Below are positions 1-10,016 of a stretch of 64,000 nucleotides of DNA, piece after piece. The stretch comes from Bacteroidia bacterium (GTDB lineage Bacteria > Bacteroidota > Bacteroidia > Flavobacteriales > Flavobacteriaceae): assembly GCA_030427585.1 (NCBI GenBank), contig JAUIBW010000023.1:1-64000 (forward strand), in the 5' to 3' direction. Within the stretch, counting starts at the first letter, position 1. Every line of letters starts with the position of its first letter. The position numbers and the translations under genes were made by a program. The notes under the pieces were generated by a model, which worked only from the letters and a program-made list of their open reading frames with translations, was not told the origin of the DNA and did not search any database.

Positions 1-1677
1 GGAACCCTTAAAGATAGTGTAGGAAATGATATGGATACCACCTTGAACAGTGTAGGGAATACATCGGCAGTACTGGTAGATGCTGTAGCTCCTACGGTAG
101 TTAATGTAACTTCTACAAAGGTTAATGGAAGTTATGGTGTGGGAGAAGTAATTGCCATTCAGGTCATATTTAGTGAAGTGGTAACCGTAACAGGTAGTCC
201 TCAGCTTACTTTAGAAACAGGAACAACAGACCGTATCGTAAATTACACAAGTGGTAGCGGTAGTACTAGCTTAATTTTCAATTATACAGTACAAGCAGGT
301 GATACCAGTGCCGATCTTGATTATACAACGAGCAATGCTCTGGTTCTTAATGGAGGGACCATCGCTGACAACAATGGAAACAATGCAATACTAACTATGG
401 CTAGCCCTGGTACAGCCAACTCCCTGGGAGCAAACAAAAATCTTATTATTGATAGTACCGATCCTACGGCAACAGTAGCTATTAGTGATACTGCATTAGT
501 CGCTGGGGAAACCGCAACTGTAACTATTACTTTTTCTGAAGCCGTAACAGGATTTACCAATGCAGATCTTACTATTCCCAATGGAACGCTTACTACAGTA
601 AGCTCAACTGATGGAAACATAACATTTACAGCTACCTTTACCCCCACTACAGATGTGAATGACCCGACCAATATTATTACTCTGGATAATACAGGAGTTA
701 CCGATATCGCAGGAAACGCAGGTACAGGAACCACAGATTCTCCTAACTTTACTATTGACACTACAGTAGCCACAGCTACCATAGTTATAGATGATGTAGC
801 GTTATCAATTGGAGAAACCGCAACAGTAACCATTACTTTTTCTGAGGCCGTAACAGGGTTTACCAATACAGACCTTACTGCTCCTAATGGAACACTTACC
901 GCAGTAAATTCGACTGATGGAAACATAACATTTACAGCAACCTACACTCCTACTATAGAGACTGAAGAAATTACAAATAACATCATTTTAGATAATTCGG
1001 GAGTATTAAATGGAAGTGGAAATGCAGGAATAGGAACTACATCCTCTAATAGTTTTTCTATAGATACCAAAACACCTACAGCAGTTATCACATTAAGCGA
1101 TCTAATGTTAATTGAAGGAGAAACCGCGACGGTAACCATTACTTTTTCTGAAGCCATAACAGGATTTACCAATGCAAATCTTACCATACCCAATGGAACA
1201 CTTACGGCAGTAAGTTCTACTGACGGAAATATTACATTTACGGCAACCTATACACCCACTCAAGGAATAACTTCTGAAACAAATGTAATTACTCTCGACA
1301 ATACAGCAATTACCGATACCTCAGGAAATACAGGTACAGGTACCGTGGAGTCAGAAAACTTTACAATAGACACTACAGAAAAACCTGTATCTACGTTAAC
1401 CTTTAATAAAGGATTTTCTCCAAATGGAGATGGAATAAATGATACCTGGATAATAGAAGGAATTGAAGATTTCCCTAATCATACTATTCAACTATTTAGT
1501 AGATCTGGTGCTAAAGTATTTGAAGCTAAAGATTATCAAAATAATTGGGATGGAATCTCTAATGGCCGTTTAGCAGTTGGAAATGGCAAATTACCTGCCG
1601 GACCATATTATTACATTATCGAAACAGGCAGTCAAGAAGTACCTCCTCTTATCGGATGGATCTATATAAACTATTAA
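1..1677 (+). CDS. T9SS type-B sorted surface protein with Ig-like repeats (5' end outside window)
   Basis: The frame is open from base 1, so the start lies upstream; about 558 residues are visible. An Ig-like module (about 60-450) is followed by three near-identical modules of 102 residues (306-bp period; the GETATVTITFSEA motif begins at about 508, 814 and 1120). The last 95 residues form the gliding-motility-associated C-terminal (type-B T9SS sorting) domain, with GFSPNGDGINDTW and a late NWDG. Family knowledge: such domains direct export across the outer membrane by the type IX system. The Ig modules suggest an extended adhesin-like stalk; the ligand is unknown. It lies just upstream of a PorP/SprF gene, a pairing typical of type-B clients. 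No catalytic domain is visible, but the N-terminus is missing. Confidence 0.9.
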   Translation, partial: GTLKDSVGNDMDTTLNSVGNTSAVLVDAVAPTVVNVTSTKVNGSYGVGEVIAIQVIFSEVVTVTGSPQLTLETGTTDRIVNYTSGSGSTSLIFNYTVQAGDTSADLDYTTSNALVLNGGTIADNNGNNAILTMASPGTANSLGANKNLIIDSTDPTATVAISDTALVAGETATVTITFSEAVTGFTNADLTIPNGTLTTVSSTDGNITFTATFTPTTDVNDPTNIITLDNTGVTDIAGNAGTGTTDSPNFTIDTTVATATIVIDDVALSIGETATVTITFSEAVTGFTNTDLTAPNGTLTAVNSTDGNITFTATYTPTIETEEITNNIILDNSGVLNGSGNAGIGTTSSNSFSIDTKTPTAVITLSDLMLIEGETATVTITFSEAITGFTNANLTIPNGTLTAVSSTDGNITFTATYTPTQGITSETNVITLDNTAITDTSGNTGTGTVESENFTIDTTEKPVSTLTFNKGFSPNGDGINDTWIIEGIEDFPNHTIQLFSRSGAKVFEAKDYQNNWDGISNGRLAVGNGKLPAGPYYYIIETGSQEVPPLIGWIYINY

Positions 1678-1748
1678 CCATGTATAGTTTCAAAAAGGTA
1701 GAATCTAACAGTTATTATTTCCATCAAAATCAACAAAATAAAAGTAAT

Positions 1749-2624
1749 ATGAAGTATTTAAAATATATAATTTTTATTATTACCATCTCATTTTCAGGTA
1801 ACGCTCAACAAGACCCTCATTTTAGCATGTATAGATACAATATGAATGTAATAACTCCAGCGTATGCAGGAACCAATGGGAGTCTTGAAACAACATTTGG
1901 AATACGGAGTCAATGGACAGGAATTAATGATGGGCCTGAAACCCTTAACTTTAATATAAACTCTCCTGTAGGGAAAAATATAGGAATAGGTCTAACTGCA
2001 GTAAGTGACAAAGTTTTTGTATTAGATGAGACACATTTGTATGCTGATTTTTCTTACAAAATAAGAGTTGCCGAAGAACTTAATCTTTATGCCGGAGTTA
2101 AAGTCGGTGGATCCTTTTTAAAAATTAACCTCAACGATGTAGGAATTGAAAATGACCCCTTATTTACTGAAAATGTTAATACTTTTAACCCAAATGTAGG
2201 TGTAGGATTCTATCTTAAAGCAGAAAAATATTATATCTCACTTTCAGCTCCTGGGCTTTTATCTAATGACAGATACGAAAAAGAAGGTGTAAATCCTGTT
2301 TCAGCAAGTGATGACCAACAAATATTTTTAGGAGCTGGTTATGATTTTAATCTTAGCGATGACTTTATGCTAAGGCCGTCAGCACTAGGTAGAATGGTAG
2401 AAAATGCTCCAATATCCTTAGACCTAACATCTTCAATAGTATATAAAGAACGAATTGAATTAGGTGCTAATTATAGACTTGATGAAAGCATTACCGGTTT
2501 TTTTACTGCCAGTTTCTTAGAAAGTGCATTAAGTGTTGGATATGCATATGAACATGTAACCTCAAATATAGGCACATATACCAACGGAACTCACGAAGTG
2601 ATTCTAAAGTTTAGATTAAATTAG
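1749..2624 (+). CDS. PorP/SprF family type IX secretion system membrane protein
   Basis: 291 residues. I chose the ATG at 1749, because the Met there begins a clean signal peptide (MKYLKYIIFIITISFSGNAQ) followed by QQDPHFSMYRYN and NPAYAG-like text typical of PorP/SprF. The in-frame ATG at 1656 would add a polar, N-rich leader overlapping the upstream gene. The rest is alternating beta-strand sequence ending in KFRLN, as expected of an outer-membrane barrel. Family role: SprF-like proteins work with SprE and are needed for export of specific type-B clients such as SprB. Position 72 bp after the Ig-repeat gene suggests it serves that protein; this is inference from context. Confidence 0.9.
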   Translation: MKYLKYIIFIITISFSGNAQQDPHFSMYRYNMNVITPAYAGTNGSLETTFGIRSQWTGINDGPETLNFNINSPVGKNIGIGLTAVSDKVFVLDETHLYADFSYKIRVAEELNLYAGVKVGGSFLKINLNDVGIENDPLFTENVNTFNPNVGVGFYLKAEKYYISLSAPGLLSNDRYEKEGVNPVSASDDQQIFLGAGYDFNLSDDFMLRPSALGRMVENAPISLDLTSSIVYKERIELGANYRLDESITGFFTASFLESALSVGYAYEHVTSNIGTYTNGTHEVILKFRLN

Positions 2625-2631
2625 AGAAAAA

Positions 2632-2675
2632 CCATAGGATTGTCGATACAATTATTTTAATTGGCAATCCTATGG
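2632..2675. terminator. Stem-loop between convergent genes
   Basis: Perfect 11-bp arms CCATAGGATTG (2632-2642) and CAATCCTATGG (2665-2675) enclose a second small stem (CAATT/AATTG). It lies between the ends of the SprF-like gene (+) and the permease (-) and probably terminates both. No long T-run follows. Confidence 0.6.
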
Positions 2676-2682
2676 ATATTAT

Positions 2683-3936
2683 TTACATTCCTGTTCTGAT
2701 TGCTTCTACAGGATCTAATTTTGAAGCTGACAATGCGGGCAAAATACCGGCTATTAAACCTATTATTGTAGAGGAAAACATTCCCCAAAACATATTAGAA
2801 CTAGAAAGTACAAACTTAAAATCACCTGTAAACTGTGATGCAAATATCGAAATTAACCAAACTAATAAAAGTCCAATTAAGCCTCCAAAAATAGCAAGAA
2901 TAATTGCTTCAAAAAGAAATTGAAATAGTATAAATCTTTTTTTAGCTCCTAACGCCTTTTGTATACCTATTAGGTTTGTTCTTTCTTTAACACTAACAAA
3001 CATAATATTAGCAATTCCAAAACCTCCTACCAGAAGTGAGAACATACCTATAAAACCTCCAATAGTAGACATCGTACCTGTAATATTATCTATAAAATCT
3101 GTAAACCCTTGTAATTGATTTACAAAAAAATTATCCCCTTCATCGGGCTTTAACCCTCTATATGCTCTTACTTTTTGTTTTAAAGTTGCTATAAATTCTG
3201 GGATATCAATATTGGATTCTGGCTTAATAATTATGGCGGGAAAAGACGATTTATTATTATCCCCATAAATCCTTCTAACCAGATTAACAGGAAGAATAAC
3301 AGCGGTATCTTTACTATTTCCAAAGAGACCTGCTCCTTCTTTTTGAAGTACTCCTATTACAGTAAGTTTTCTTCCGTATAAACGTATCTTTTTTCCTATG
3401 GGATCACTAGAGCCAAACAAGCTGTTAGCGATCTCATCCCCTATAACTATTACAGGAGCACCTGCCACAGATTCTTGTTCGTTATAAAATCTTCCTTTTA
3501 CGACCTGTAATTCTTCAATATCATAATAATCATTAGTAACGGGTGCAATCTCTACATTACTTACACTATTATCTTCATATTTAATTGTTTCAGGAGCCAC
3601 ATTCAAAATAAAGCTGGCTGCTTTAAGATCTGGCATTGATCTATTGATATATTGATATTCCTCAAAAGTTACATCGGGAAATTGTTCTCGTTTCCATTGT
3701 GGTATATCAGAAGGACCAAAAGAAAAACGCATAAGATAGATTGTACTATTATCCAAAGAGCTAATACTTCCTTTAATTTCTTGTTTTAATGAGTCTACCG
3801 CAGCGAGAACACCTATAATTGAAAAAATCCCTATAGTAACACCTAACAGAGAAAGAAATGTACGCAACTTGTTATTTATAAGTGCATTAATAGCAAAATT
3901 AAAGCTCTCTTTAAGTACTCTAAGATAGATTAGCAT
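2683..3936 (-). CDS. MacB/FtsX-family ABC transporter permease
   Basis: 417 residues. An N-terminal transmembrane helix (about 20-45, after LINNKLRTFLSLLGVTIGIF) is followed by a MacB-type periplasmic core domain (about 50-260) and a C-terminal FtsX domain with three helices (about 285-410), ending in the family-typical LPALSASKLDPVEAIRTGM. Such permeases pair with a LolD/MacB-type ATPase and act by mechanotransmission on envelope substrates or lipoproteins. No ATPase gene is adjacent, so the partner must lie elsewhere. Convergent with the SprF-like gene. Substrate unknown. Confidence 0.85.
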   Translation of the reverse strand: MLIYLRVLKESFNFAINALINNKLRTFLSLLGVTIGIFSIIGVLAAVDSLKQEIKGSISSLDNSTIYLMRFSFGPSDIPQWKREQFPDVTFEEYQYINRSMPDLKAASFILNVAPETIKYEDNSVSNVEIAPVTNDYYDIEELQVVKGRFYNEQESVAGAPVIVIGDEIANSLFGSSDPIGKKIRLYGRKLTVIGVLQKEGAGLFGNSKDTAVILPVNLVRRIYGDNNKSSFPAIIIKPESNIDIPEFIATLKQKVRAYRGLKPDEGDNFFVNQLQGFTDFIDNITGTMSTIGGFIGMFSLLVGGFGIANIMFVSVKERTNLIGIQKALGAKKRFILFQFLFEAIILAIFGGLIGLLLVWLISIFASQFTGDFKFVLSSSNMFWGMFSSTIIGLIAGILPALSASKLDPVEAIRTGM

Positions 3937-4032
3937 GCTCTATTTTTTGAACTGGATTTTAAATTATTTAAATATAGGACGTTTTCCTTATATTTTTGTT
4001 ACAATTTATTGAAAACAATTACGCATAATTGA

Positions 4033-4064
4033 TTGTCTAATTGGGTACTAAATTGCTATTTTTG
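4033..4064 (+). promoter_or_regulatory. Predicted Bacteroidota sigma-A promoter of purH
   Basis: TTG at 4033-4035, a 21-base spacer, then TATTTTTG at 4057-4064, matching the Bacteroidota consensus TTG-N17-23-TAnnTTTG. The purH ATG follows 24 bases later. Confidence 0.6.
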
Positions 4065-4087
4065 CGTTTTACTAACTAAATTTTCTC

Positions 4088-5620
4088 ATGAGCGACACAA
4101 AAACTGCTAAATCTGCCCTAATTTCTGTATTCAGTAAAGACGGATTAGCACCTATCGTAAAAAAATTAGACGAACTTGATATTACAATTTATTCTACAGG
4201 TGGAACCGAAAAATTTATCAAAGATTTAGGAATCGATGTCATTCCTGTTGAAGACATTACATCTTATCCTTCAATCTTAGGAGGAAGAGTTAAAACCTTG
4301 CACCCAAAAGTTTTTGGAGGAATCCTGAATCGCCAAAATAACGATAGTGATGTCGCAGAACTTGAGCAATATGAAATCCCTCAAATTGATATCGTTATTG
4401 TAGATCTATATCCTTTTGAGAAAACTGTAGCTTCTGGGGCATCTGAACAAGATATTATTGAGAAAATAGACATCGGTGGAATCTCGTTAATTAGAGCAGC
4501 TGCCAAAAATTTTTCTGATGTAACCTGTGTTGCTTCGGTTGATGATTATACAGAATTTTTACATTTAATTTCTGAAGGAAACGGAGCTATTTCTCTGACA
4601 GATCGTAAACGTTTTGCTGCCAAAGCTTTTAATGTATCTTCTCACTATGATTCGGCAATTTTTAATTATTTTAATGGCGATCACGAAATTGCTTCTCTTA
4701 AAATAAGTGAGACCAAAGGTAAAGTATTGCGATATGGCGAAAATCCCCATCAAAAAGGATTTTTCTTTGGAGACTTTGATACTATGTTTGATAAACTACA
4801 TGGTAAAGAACTATCTTATAACAATTTGCTTGATGTTGATGCAGCAGTAAACCTGATGAGTGAATTTAAAGGGGAATCGCCAACATTTGCAATTTTAAAA
4901 CATAATAACGCTTGTGGTTTAGCACAAAGAGAAACTGTACTTCAATCTTATGTCGATGCATTAGCCGGTGATCCGGTTTCTGCATTTGGAGGTATCTTAA
5001 TTAGTAATACCGAAATTGATACAGCAACAGCCGATGAAATTCATAAACTATTTTGTGAAGTAGTGATTGCTCCTTCTTTTAGTAACGACGCTTTAGAAAT
5101 ACTAAAAGGAAAGAAAAATAGAATTATTTTACTACAAAAAGATATTGATTTACCAAAGACACAGGTGCGTACTTGTTTAAATGGTACATTGGTTCAGGAC
5201 AAAGATCTTAAAACAGATACCAAAAGTGATTTGGAGACCGTAACTAAAGTAGTGCCTACATCAGAACAAATAGAAGATCTTTTATTTGCCTCAAAAATTT
5301 GTAAACATACTAAATCAAATACTATAGTTTTTACGAAAGGAAAACAATTATTAGCGAGCGGAACAGGGCAAACCTCTAGGGTTGATGCCTTAAAGCAATC
5401 TGTAGAGAAAGCTCAGGCATTTAATTTTGATCTTAACGGAGCGGTTATGGCCAGTGATGCTTTTTTCCCTTTTCCTGATTGTGTAGAAATTGCAGACAAT
5501 GCAGGTATTAAAGCTGTGATCCAACCAGGAGGTTCTATCAAGGATCAATTAAGCATTGATTACTGTGATCAAAACGGAATTGCAATGGTTATGACCGGAA
5601 CACGTCATTTTAAACATTAA
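4088..5620 (+). CDS. purH: Bifunctional AICAR formyltransferase / IMP cyclohydrolase
   Basis: 510 residues, full family length. Catalyses the last two steps of de novo purine synthesis in the cytoplasm: formylation of AICAR and ring closure to IMP. The N-terminal MGS-like cyclohydrolase domain (about 8-150) contains [16 protein letters not shown]. The formyltransferase domain contains LRYGENPHQ, the catalytic-loop KHNNACG and the C-terminal GTRHFKH, all family hallmarks. A good promoter lies just upstream and the mreB gene follows 44 bases after the stop. The shared direction suggests possible read-through, but the functions are unrelated. Confidence 0.97.
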   Translation: MSDTKTAKSALISVFSKDGLAPIVKKLDELDITIYSTGGTEKFIKDLGIDVIPVEDITSYPSILGGRVKTLHPKVFGGILNRQNNDSDVAELEQYEIPQIDIVIVDLYPFEKTVASGASEQDIIEKIDIGGISLIRAAAKNFSDVTCVASVDDYTEFLHLISEGNGAISLTDRKRFAAKAFNVSSHYDSAIFNYFNGDHEIASLKISETKGKVLRYGENPHQKGFFFGDFDTMFDKLHGKELSYNNLLDVDAAVNLMSEFKGESPTFAILKHNNACGLAQRETVLQSYVDALAGDPVSAFGGILISNTEIDTATADEIHKLFCEVVIAPSFSNDALEILKGKKNRIILLQKDIDLPKTQVRTCLNGTLVQDKDLKTDTKSDLETVTKVVPTSEQIEDLLFASKICKHTKSNTIVFTKGKQLLASGTGQTSRVDALKQSVEKAQAFNFDLNGAVMASDAFFPFPDCVEIADNAGIKAVIQPGGSIKDQLSIDYCDQNGIAMVMTGTRHFKH

Positions 5621-5664
5621 TTTTATTACATTTACTGAATTTTAACCCCTTTTTTTGACTTTTT

Positions 5665-6693
5665 ATGGGATTTTTTGACTTCTTTACCGAAGAGATTGCA
5701 ATAGATTTAGGAACCGCTAACACCCTAGTGATCCACAATGACAAAGTAGTAGTGGATAGTCCCTCTATTGTAGCCAGAGATATTATGACTGGTAAAATTA
5801 TTGCAGCCGGAAAAGAAGCTGCTATGATGCAGGGAAAAACTCATGAGAATATAAAAACTATTCGCCCACTTAAGGATGGAGTTATTGCAGACTTTGATGC
5901 CAGTGAAAAAATGATAAGCATGTTTATCAAAGATATCCCGGCATTAAAGAAAAAAATATTTGCACCTGCTTTGCGTATGGTGATATGTATTCCTTCGGGA
6001 ATTACCGAAGTTGAAATGCGGGCAGTAAAAGAAAGTGCAGAACGTGTAAATGGAAAAGAAGTATACCTTATTCACGAACCTATGGCAGCTGCAATTGGTA
6101 TTGGTGTAGATATTATGCAGCCTAAAGGAAATATGATTGTGGATATAGGTGGAGGTACTACAGAAATTGCGGTTATTGCATTAGGAGGAATTGTGTGTGA
6201 TAAATCGGTAAAAATTGCAGGAGATGTATTTACCAATGATATTATATATTATATGCGTACGCAGCATAACTTATATGTTGGAGAGCGTACTGCTGAGAAA
6301 ATAAAAATACAAATTGGTGCGGCTACAGAAGATTTGGAATTACCACCCGAAGAAATGAATGTTCAGGGTCGTGATCTACTTACAGGAAAACCTAAACAGG
6401 TTCAAATTTCTTATAGAGAAATGGCTAAAGCACTTGATAAATCTATTCTACGTATTGAAGATGCAGTAATGGAAACATTATCACAAACCCCTCCAGAACT
6501 TGCTGCAGATATTTATAATACTGGTATATATCTTGCAGGAGGAGGTTCTATGCTTCGTGGGTTAGATAAGCGTTTATCACAAAAAACAGATTTACCGGTT
6601 TATATTGCAGAAGATCCGTTAAGAGCAGTTGTACGAGGTACGGGAATTACACTAAAAAACCTAAATAGGTATAAAAGTGTTTTGATAAAATAA
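5665..6693 (+). CDS. mreB: Rod-shape determining protein MreB
   Basis: 342 residues, normal length. Actin-like ATPase that forms filaments under the inner membrane and guides the elongasome. Phosphate-1 motif AIDLGTANTLV begins near residue 14; phosphate-2 motif DIGGGTTEIAVIALGG lies near 165; the adenosine motif YLAGGGSMLRGLDK lies near 290. It opens the mre cluster, followed 132 bp later by mreC. Confidence 0.97.
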   Translation: MGFFDFFTEEIAIDLGTANTLVIHNDKVVVDSPSIVARDIMTGKIIAAGKEAAMMQGKTHENIKTIRPLKDGVIADFDASEKMISMFIKDIPALKKKIFAPALRMVICIPSGITEVEMRAVKESAERVNGKEVYLIHEPMAAAIGIGVDIMQPKGNMIVDIGGGTTEIAVIALGGIVCDKSVKIAGDVFTNDIIYYMRTQHNLYVGERTAEKIKIQIGAATEDLELPPEEMNVQGRDLLTGKPKQVQISYREMAKALDKSILRIEDAVMETLSQTPPELAADIYNTGIYLAGGGSMLRGLDKRLSQKTDLPVYIAEDPLRAVVRGTGITLKNLNRYKSVLIK

Positions 6694-6825
6694 TATTATA
6701 AAAAAACATTCTTTAAATATACCTAAATTTCTGATTTTACGTTATCCTGCTTTAATACTTGCTAAGTAAGGCTTAGCCTGTAAAACATAGAACGTTTAAC
6801 TAAAGAAGTTATCATACTCTAAATC

Positions 6826-7638
6826 ATGCAGCAGATTATTAATTTTTTAATTAAAAATAAACGTTTTCTGCTATTTCTACTATTGTTATGTATAGCGTTA
6901 ATTTTCACTATACAATCACATTCTTATCATAGAAGTAAATTTGTTAGTTCTACCAATTTCTTAAGTGGAGCGCTGTATAGTTGGCAACACTCTATAAGTG
7001 ACTATTTTGGTTTAAAAAAGGAAAACCAACGATTACTAGAAGAGAATGAAAACCTTCGTAATCAACTAAGTGCTCTAGGGGTAGATTCTGTTGCTACAAA
7101 ATACCTCGACACGCTATCTTTTGATAAACCTTATACTTTTACCAAAGCCAGGGTAATTAAAAACGATTATAGTAAAATTGACAACTACATCCTGATTAAT
7201 AAAGGAGAAAAAGATAGTATTGTACCTGATATGGGGGTTATTACAGATAAAGGTATTATAGGAATTATAGAAAATACTTCAAAAAATTACAGTAGAGTGA
7301 TTTCTATTCTTAACAGTAATTCTCGAATTAATGCCGGGTTAAAAAAGTCTAACCAATACGGCTCCTTAATCTGGAATGGCAAAGATCCAAACATCGTTCA
7401 ACTAGAAACCATCCCCCGACAAGCAATTCTTAAAGAAGGAGATACGATTATAACACATGGTCGCTCAACTATTTTTCCTAAGGGTATAGGAATAGGAACT
7501 ATTGCCAATTATAAATTAAATCAAAACAAAAGCTACTATTTAATAGATGTCAAATTATTTAACGACATGAGTGATATTGGTTTTGTTTATGCAATAAAAA
7601 GTAGGGATATTGAAGAAATTAAAAGCTTAGAGAATTAA
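6826..7638 (+). CDS. mreC: Rod-shape determining protein MreC
   Basis: 270 residues. Short cytoplasmic start, one transmembrane helix (about 12-28), a coiled-coil stretch (about 58-80, KENQRLLEENENLRNQL) and the beta-rich MreC periplasmic domain to the end. Links MreB with the PBP2/RodA synthase complex in the periplasm. mreD starts 3 bases after the stop, so the two are co-transcribed. Confidence 0.95.
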   Translation: MQQIINFLIKNKRFLLFLLLLCIALIFTIQSHSYHRSKFVSSTNFLSGALYSWQHSISDYFGLKKENQRLLEENENLRNQLSALGVDSVATKYLDTLSFDKPYTFTKARVIKNDYSKIDNYILINKGEKDSIVPDMGVITDKGIIGIIENTSKNYSRVISILNSNSRINAGLKKSNQYGSLIWNGKDPNIVQLETIPRQAILKEGDTIITHGRSTIFPKGIGIGTIANYKLNQNKSYYLIDVKLFNDMSDIGFVYAIKSRDIEEIKSLEN

Positions 7639-7641
7639 ATT

Positions 7642-8148
7642 ATGAACAGGGATACTTTATTACATATCATTAGATTCATTATTCTTGTTTTAATTCAGGT
7701 ATTTATCTTAAACCATATTAACTTTTTAGGATACCTAAACCCATATATCTATGTCATTTTTATTCTTATGGCTCCCATTAATATAAACAAAGGTCTTTTT
7801 CTGGTCATAAGCTTTATGTTAGGGTTGATTATAGATATGTTTGGTGATTCTGGAGGCGTACATGCTGCAGCCTGTACCGTTATTGCGTTTTTTCGCCCAG
7901 TAGCATTACGATCAGTATTTGGGCTTAGTTATGAGTTTCAAACTGTAAAACTAAGCAATGTTGGATTTGGAGAACGTTTTGCTTATGTAATCTTAATGGT
8001 TTTAACACATCATATTGTACTTTTCTCATTAGAAATTTTTAACTTCTCTCACATACTATTAATCATCAAAAAAACGTTATTTTCTAGTTTATTTACAATA
8101 GTGATCACCATGTTGGTTTTGGTATTGTTTAGAAGAAATGATTCATGA
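7642..8148 (+). CDS. mreD: Rod-shape determining membrane protein MreD
   Basis: 168 residues, almost entirely hydrophobic with about five or six transmembrane segments. Placement between mreC and the PBP2 gene and the length fit MreD, a poorly conserved inner-membrane member of the elongasome. Its stop overlaps the next start by 4 bases (ATGA at 8145-8148), indicating translational coupling. Confidence 0.9.
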   Translation: MNRDTLLHIIRFIILVLIQVFILNHINFLGYLNPYIYVIFILMAPININKGLFLVISFMLGLIIDMFGDSGGVHAAACTVIAFFRPVALRSVFGLSYEFQTVKLSNVGFGERFAYVILMVLTHHIVLFSLEIFNFSHILLIIKKTLFSSLFTIVITMLVLVLFRRNDS

Positions 8149-10016
8149 GAAAGTTACTACTCTATCTAATAATTATCACTACTGGTATTGTCTTTATTGC
8201 AAGGTTATTTTATTTGCAGATATACAATACTTCTTTCGCCTCGTTGTCAGAAGATAATGCCATCAAAGTAATTTATGATTACCCTCAAAGAGGTGCTATT
8301 TATGATCGAAATGGAAGGTTATTGGTCACCAATCAACCATCATACGATGTTATGGTTATTCCCAGAGAATTAAAACCTTTTGATACTTTAGAATTTTGTT
8401 CTATTCTTAATATCGGTAAAGATAAACTTATAAAAAGGCTTAAAAAAGCTAGAGTCTATTCTCCAAGAGTACCTTCTATAATCATACCACAATTGACCAA
8501 AGATGAGTATGCCTATCTTCAGGAAAAAATGAGAAAATTTGAAGGTTTTTATATCCAGAAACGTTCATTAAGGGATTATCAAACTGTTAATGCTGCAAAC
8601 GTATTAGGCTATATTGGTGAAGTAAACGAAAGGTTAATAAAAGAAGATCCTTATTACCTCTCTGGGGATCTTATTGGTATTGATGGTGTAGAAAAACAAT
8701 ATGAAAATGAGCTTAGGGGTATCAAAGGAGTAAAACGAATTCAAAAAGATCGATTTAATAGAGATATAGGCCCATATAAAAATGGAAAATTTGACACTCT
8801 TCCTGTAAATGGAAAAGATCTTACCTTAACTCTGGATTCAAAACTACAGGCATATGGTCAAAAACTTATGCAAAATAAACGGGGAGGTATTGTAGCTCTA
8901 GAACCCTCTACAGGAGAAATATTGGCTCTGGTAACGGCCCCAACATATAAACCAGAATTATTGGTAGGAAGAAAACGGTCTCCAAATTTTACCAAATTAG
9001 TTTACGACACTATTGCGATACCACTTTTTGACAGAGGTTTAAAAGCCGAATATCCTCCAGGATCACCATTTAAGACAGTTAACGCATTGATAGCATTACA
9101 AGAAGGGGTAATTGACACCCAGGAAAGTATTTCTTGCAGAATGGGGTATTATTACGGAAAAAATGGAAGAAAACTCGGTTGCCATTCCCACAGAAGTCCA
9201 CTAAACATGATCCCAGGTATAGCAAACTCTTGTAATGCATATTTTGCAACAGTATATAGAAGAATTATTGAAAAGTATGATACTCCGCAAGAAGGAATAG
9301 AAATCTGGAGAAAACATGTTGAAAGTTTTGGCTTAGGAAATTATTTAGGTTATGATCTGCCAACAGGAAAAAGAGGAAAAGTTCCAACCGCAAAATATTA
9401 CAATAAGATTTATCAATATCCAACCTATAAATGGTATGCATCTGCTACATTGTCTAATGCTATCGGACAAGGAGAAGTACTTTCTACTCCTATACAGTTA
9501 GCAAATATGACTGCTGCAATTGCAAACAGAGGACATTATTTTACTCCTCATATTATAAAGGCAATAGATGGCAAACCAATAGAGAATGAGAATTATATTA
9601 TTCCTAAGATTACAACAATTAACAAAGAGCATTTTGAGCCAGTTATAGAAGGAATGTATCAGGTATATACCCAAGGCACTGCTCGATCCTTGCAAGTTAA
9701 AGGTATTGAGATTTGTGGAAAAACAGGAACAGCAGAAAACTTTACTAAAATTGATGGTAAAAAAACCCAGCTTACCGATCATTCTGTTTTTGTAGCATTT
9801 GCCCCAAAAGATAACCCCAAAATAGCAATAGCTGTATTTGTCGAAAACGGATATTGGGGTGCTCGTTATGCGGGAAAAATTGCATCACTAATGATAGAAC
9901 AACATATAAACGGGGTCATCTCTAGAACAGATTTAGAAAATTGGATTCTCACACACAGTCTCGAAGAAGAATATGCAAAACCCTACAGTGGCCAACCATT
10001 TAAAATTAATCAATAA
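8145..10016 (+). CDS. mrdA: Penicillin-binding protein 2 (elongation transpeptidase)
   Basis: 623 residues. One N-terminal transmembrane helix (about 4-22), a dimerisation/pedestal region and a transpeptidase domain with all three active-site motifs: SPFK with Ser307 and Lys310, SCN at 362-364 and KTG at 526-528 (CGKTGTAEN). Crosslinks peptidoglycan in the periplasm during side-wall elongation together with RodA. It shares a base with the next gene (TAATG at 10014-10018), so PBP2 and RodA are made as a coupled pair. Confidence 0.96.
   Translation: MRKLLLYLIIITTGIVFIARLFYLQIYNTSFASLSEDNAIKVIYDYPQRGAIYDRNGRLLVTNQPSYDVMVIPRELKPFDTLEFCSILNIGKDKLIKRLKKARVYSPRVPSIIIPQLTKDEYAYLQEKMRKFEGFYIQKRSLRDYQTVNAANVLGYIGEVNERLIKEDPYYLSGDLIGIDGVEKQYENELRGIKGVKRIQKDRFNRDIGPYKNGKFDTLPVNGKDLTLTLDSKLQAYGQKLMQNKRGGIVALEPSTGEILALVTAPTYKPELLVGRKRSPNFTKLVYDTIAIPLFDRGLKAEYPPGSPFKTVNALIALQEGVIDTQESISCRMGYYYGKNGRKLGCHSHRSPLNMIPGIANSCNAYFATVYRRIIEKYDTPQEGIEIWRKHVESFGLGNYLGYDLPTGKRGKVPTAKYYNKIYQYPTYKWYASATLSNAIGQGEVLSTPIQLANMTAAIANRGHYFTPHIIKAIDGKPIENENYIIPKITTINKEHFEPVIEGMYQVYTQGTARSLQVKGIEICGKTGTAENFTKIDGKKTQLTDHSVFVAFAPKDNPKIAIAVFVENGYWGARYAGKIASLMIEQHINGVISRTDLENWILTHSLEEEYAKPYSGQPFKINQ

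Noticed and set aside
321..926. Long open frame on the minus strand inside the Ig-repeat gene
   Set aside because: Antisense to a strongly coding repeat with fixed codons; its valine- and serine-rich translation mirrors the repeat and has no family features.
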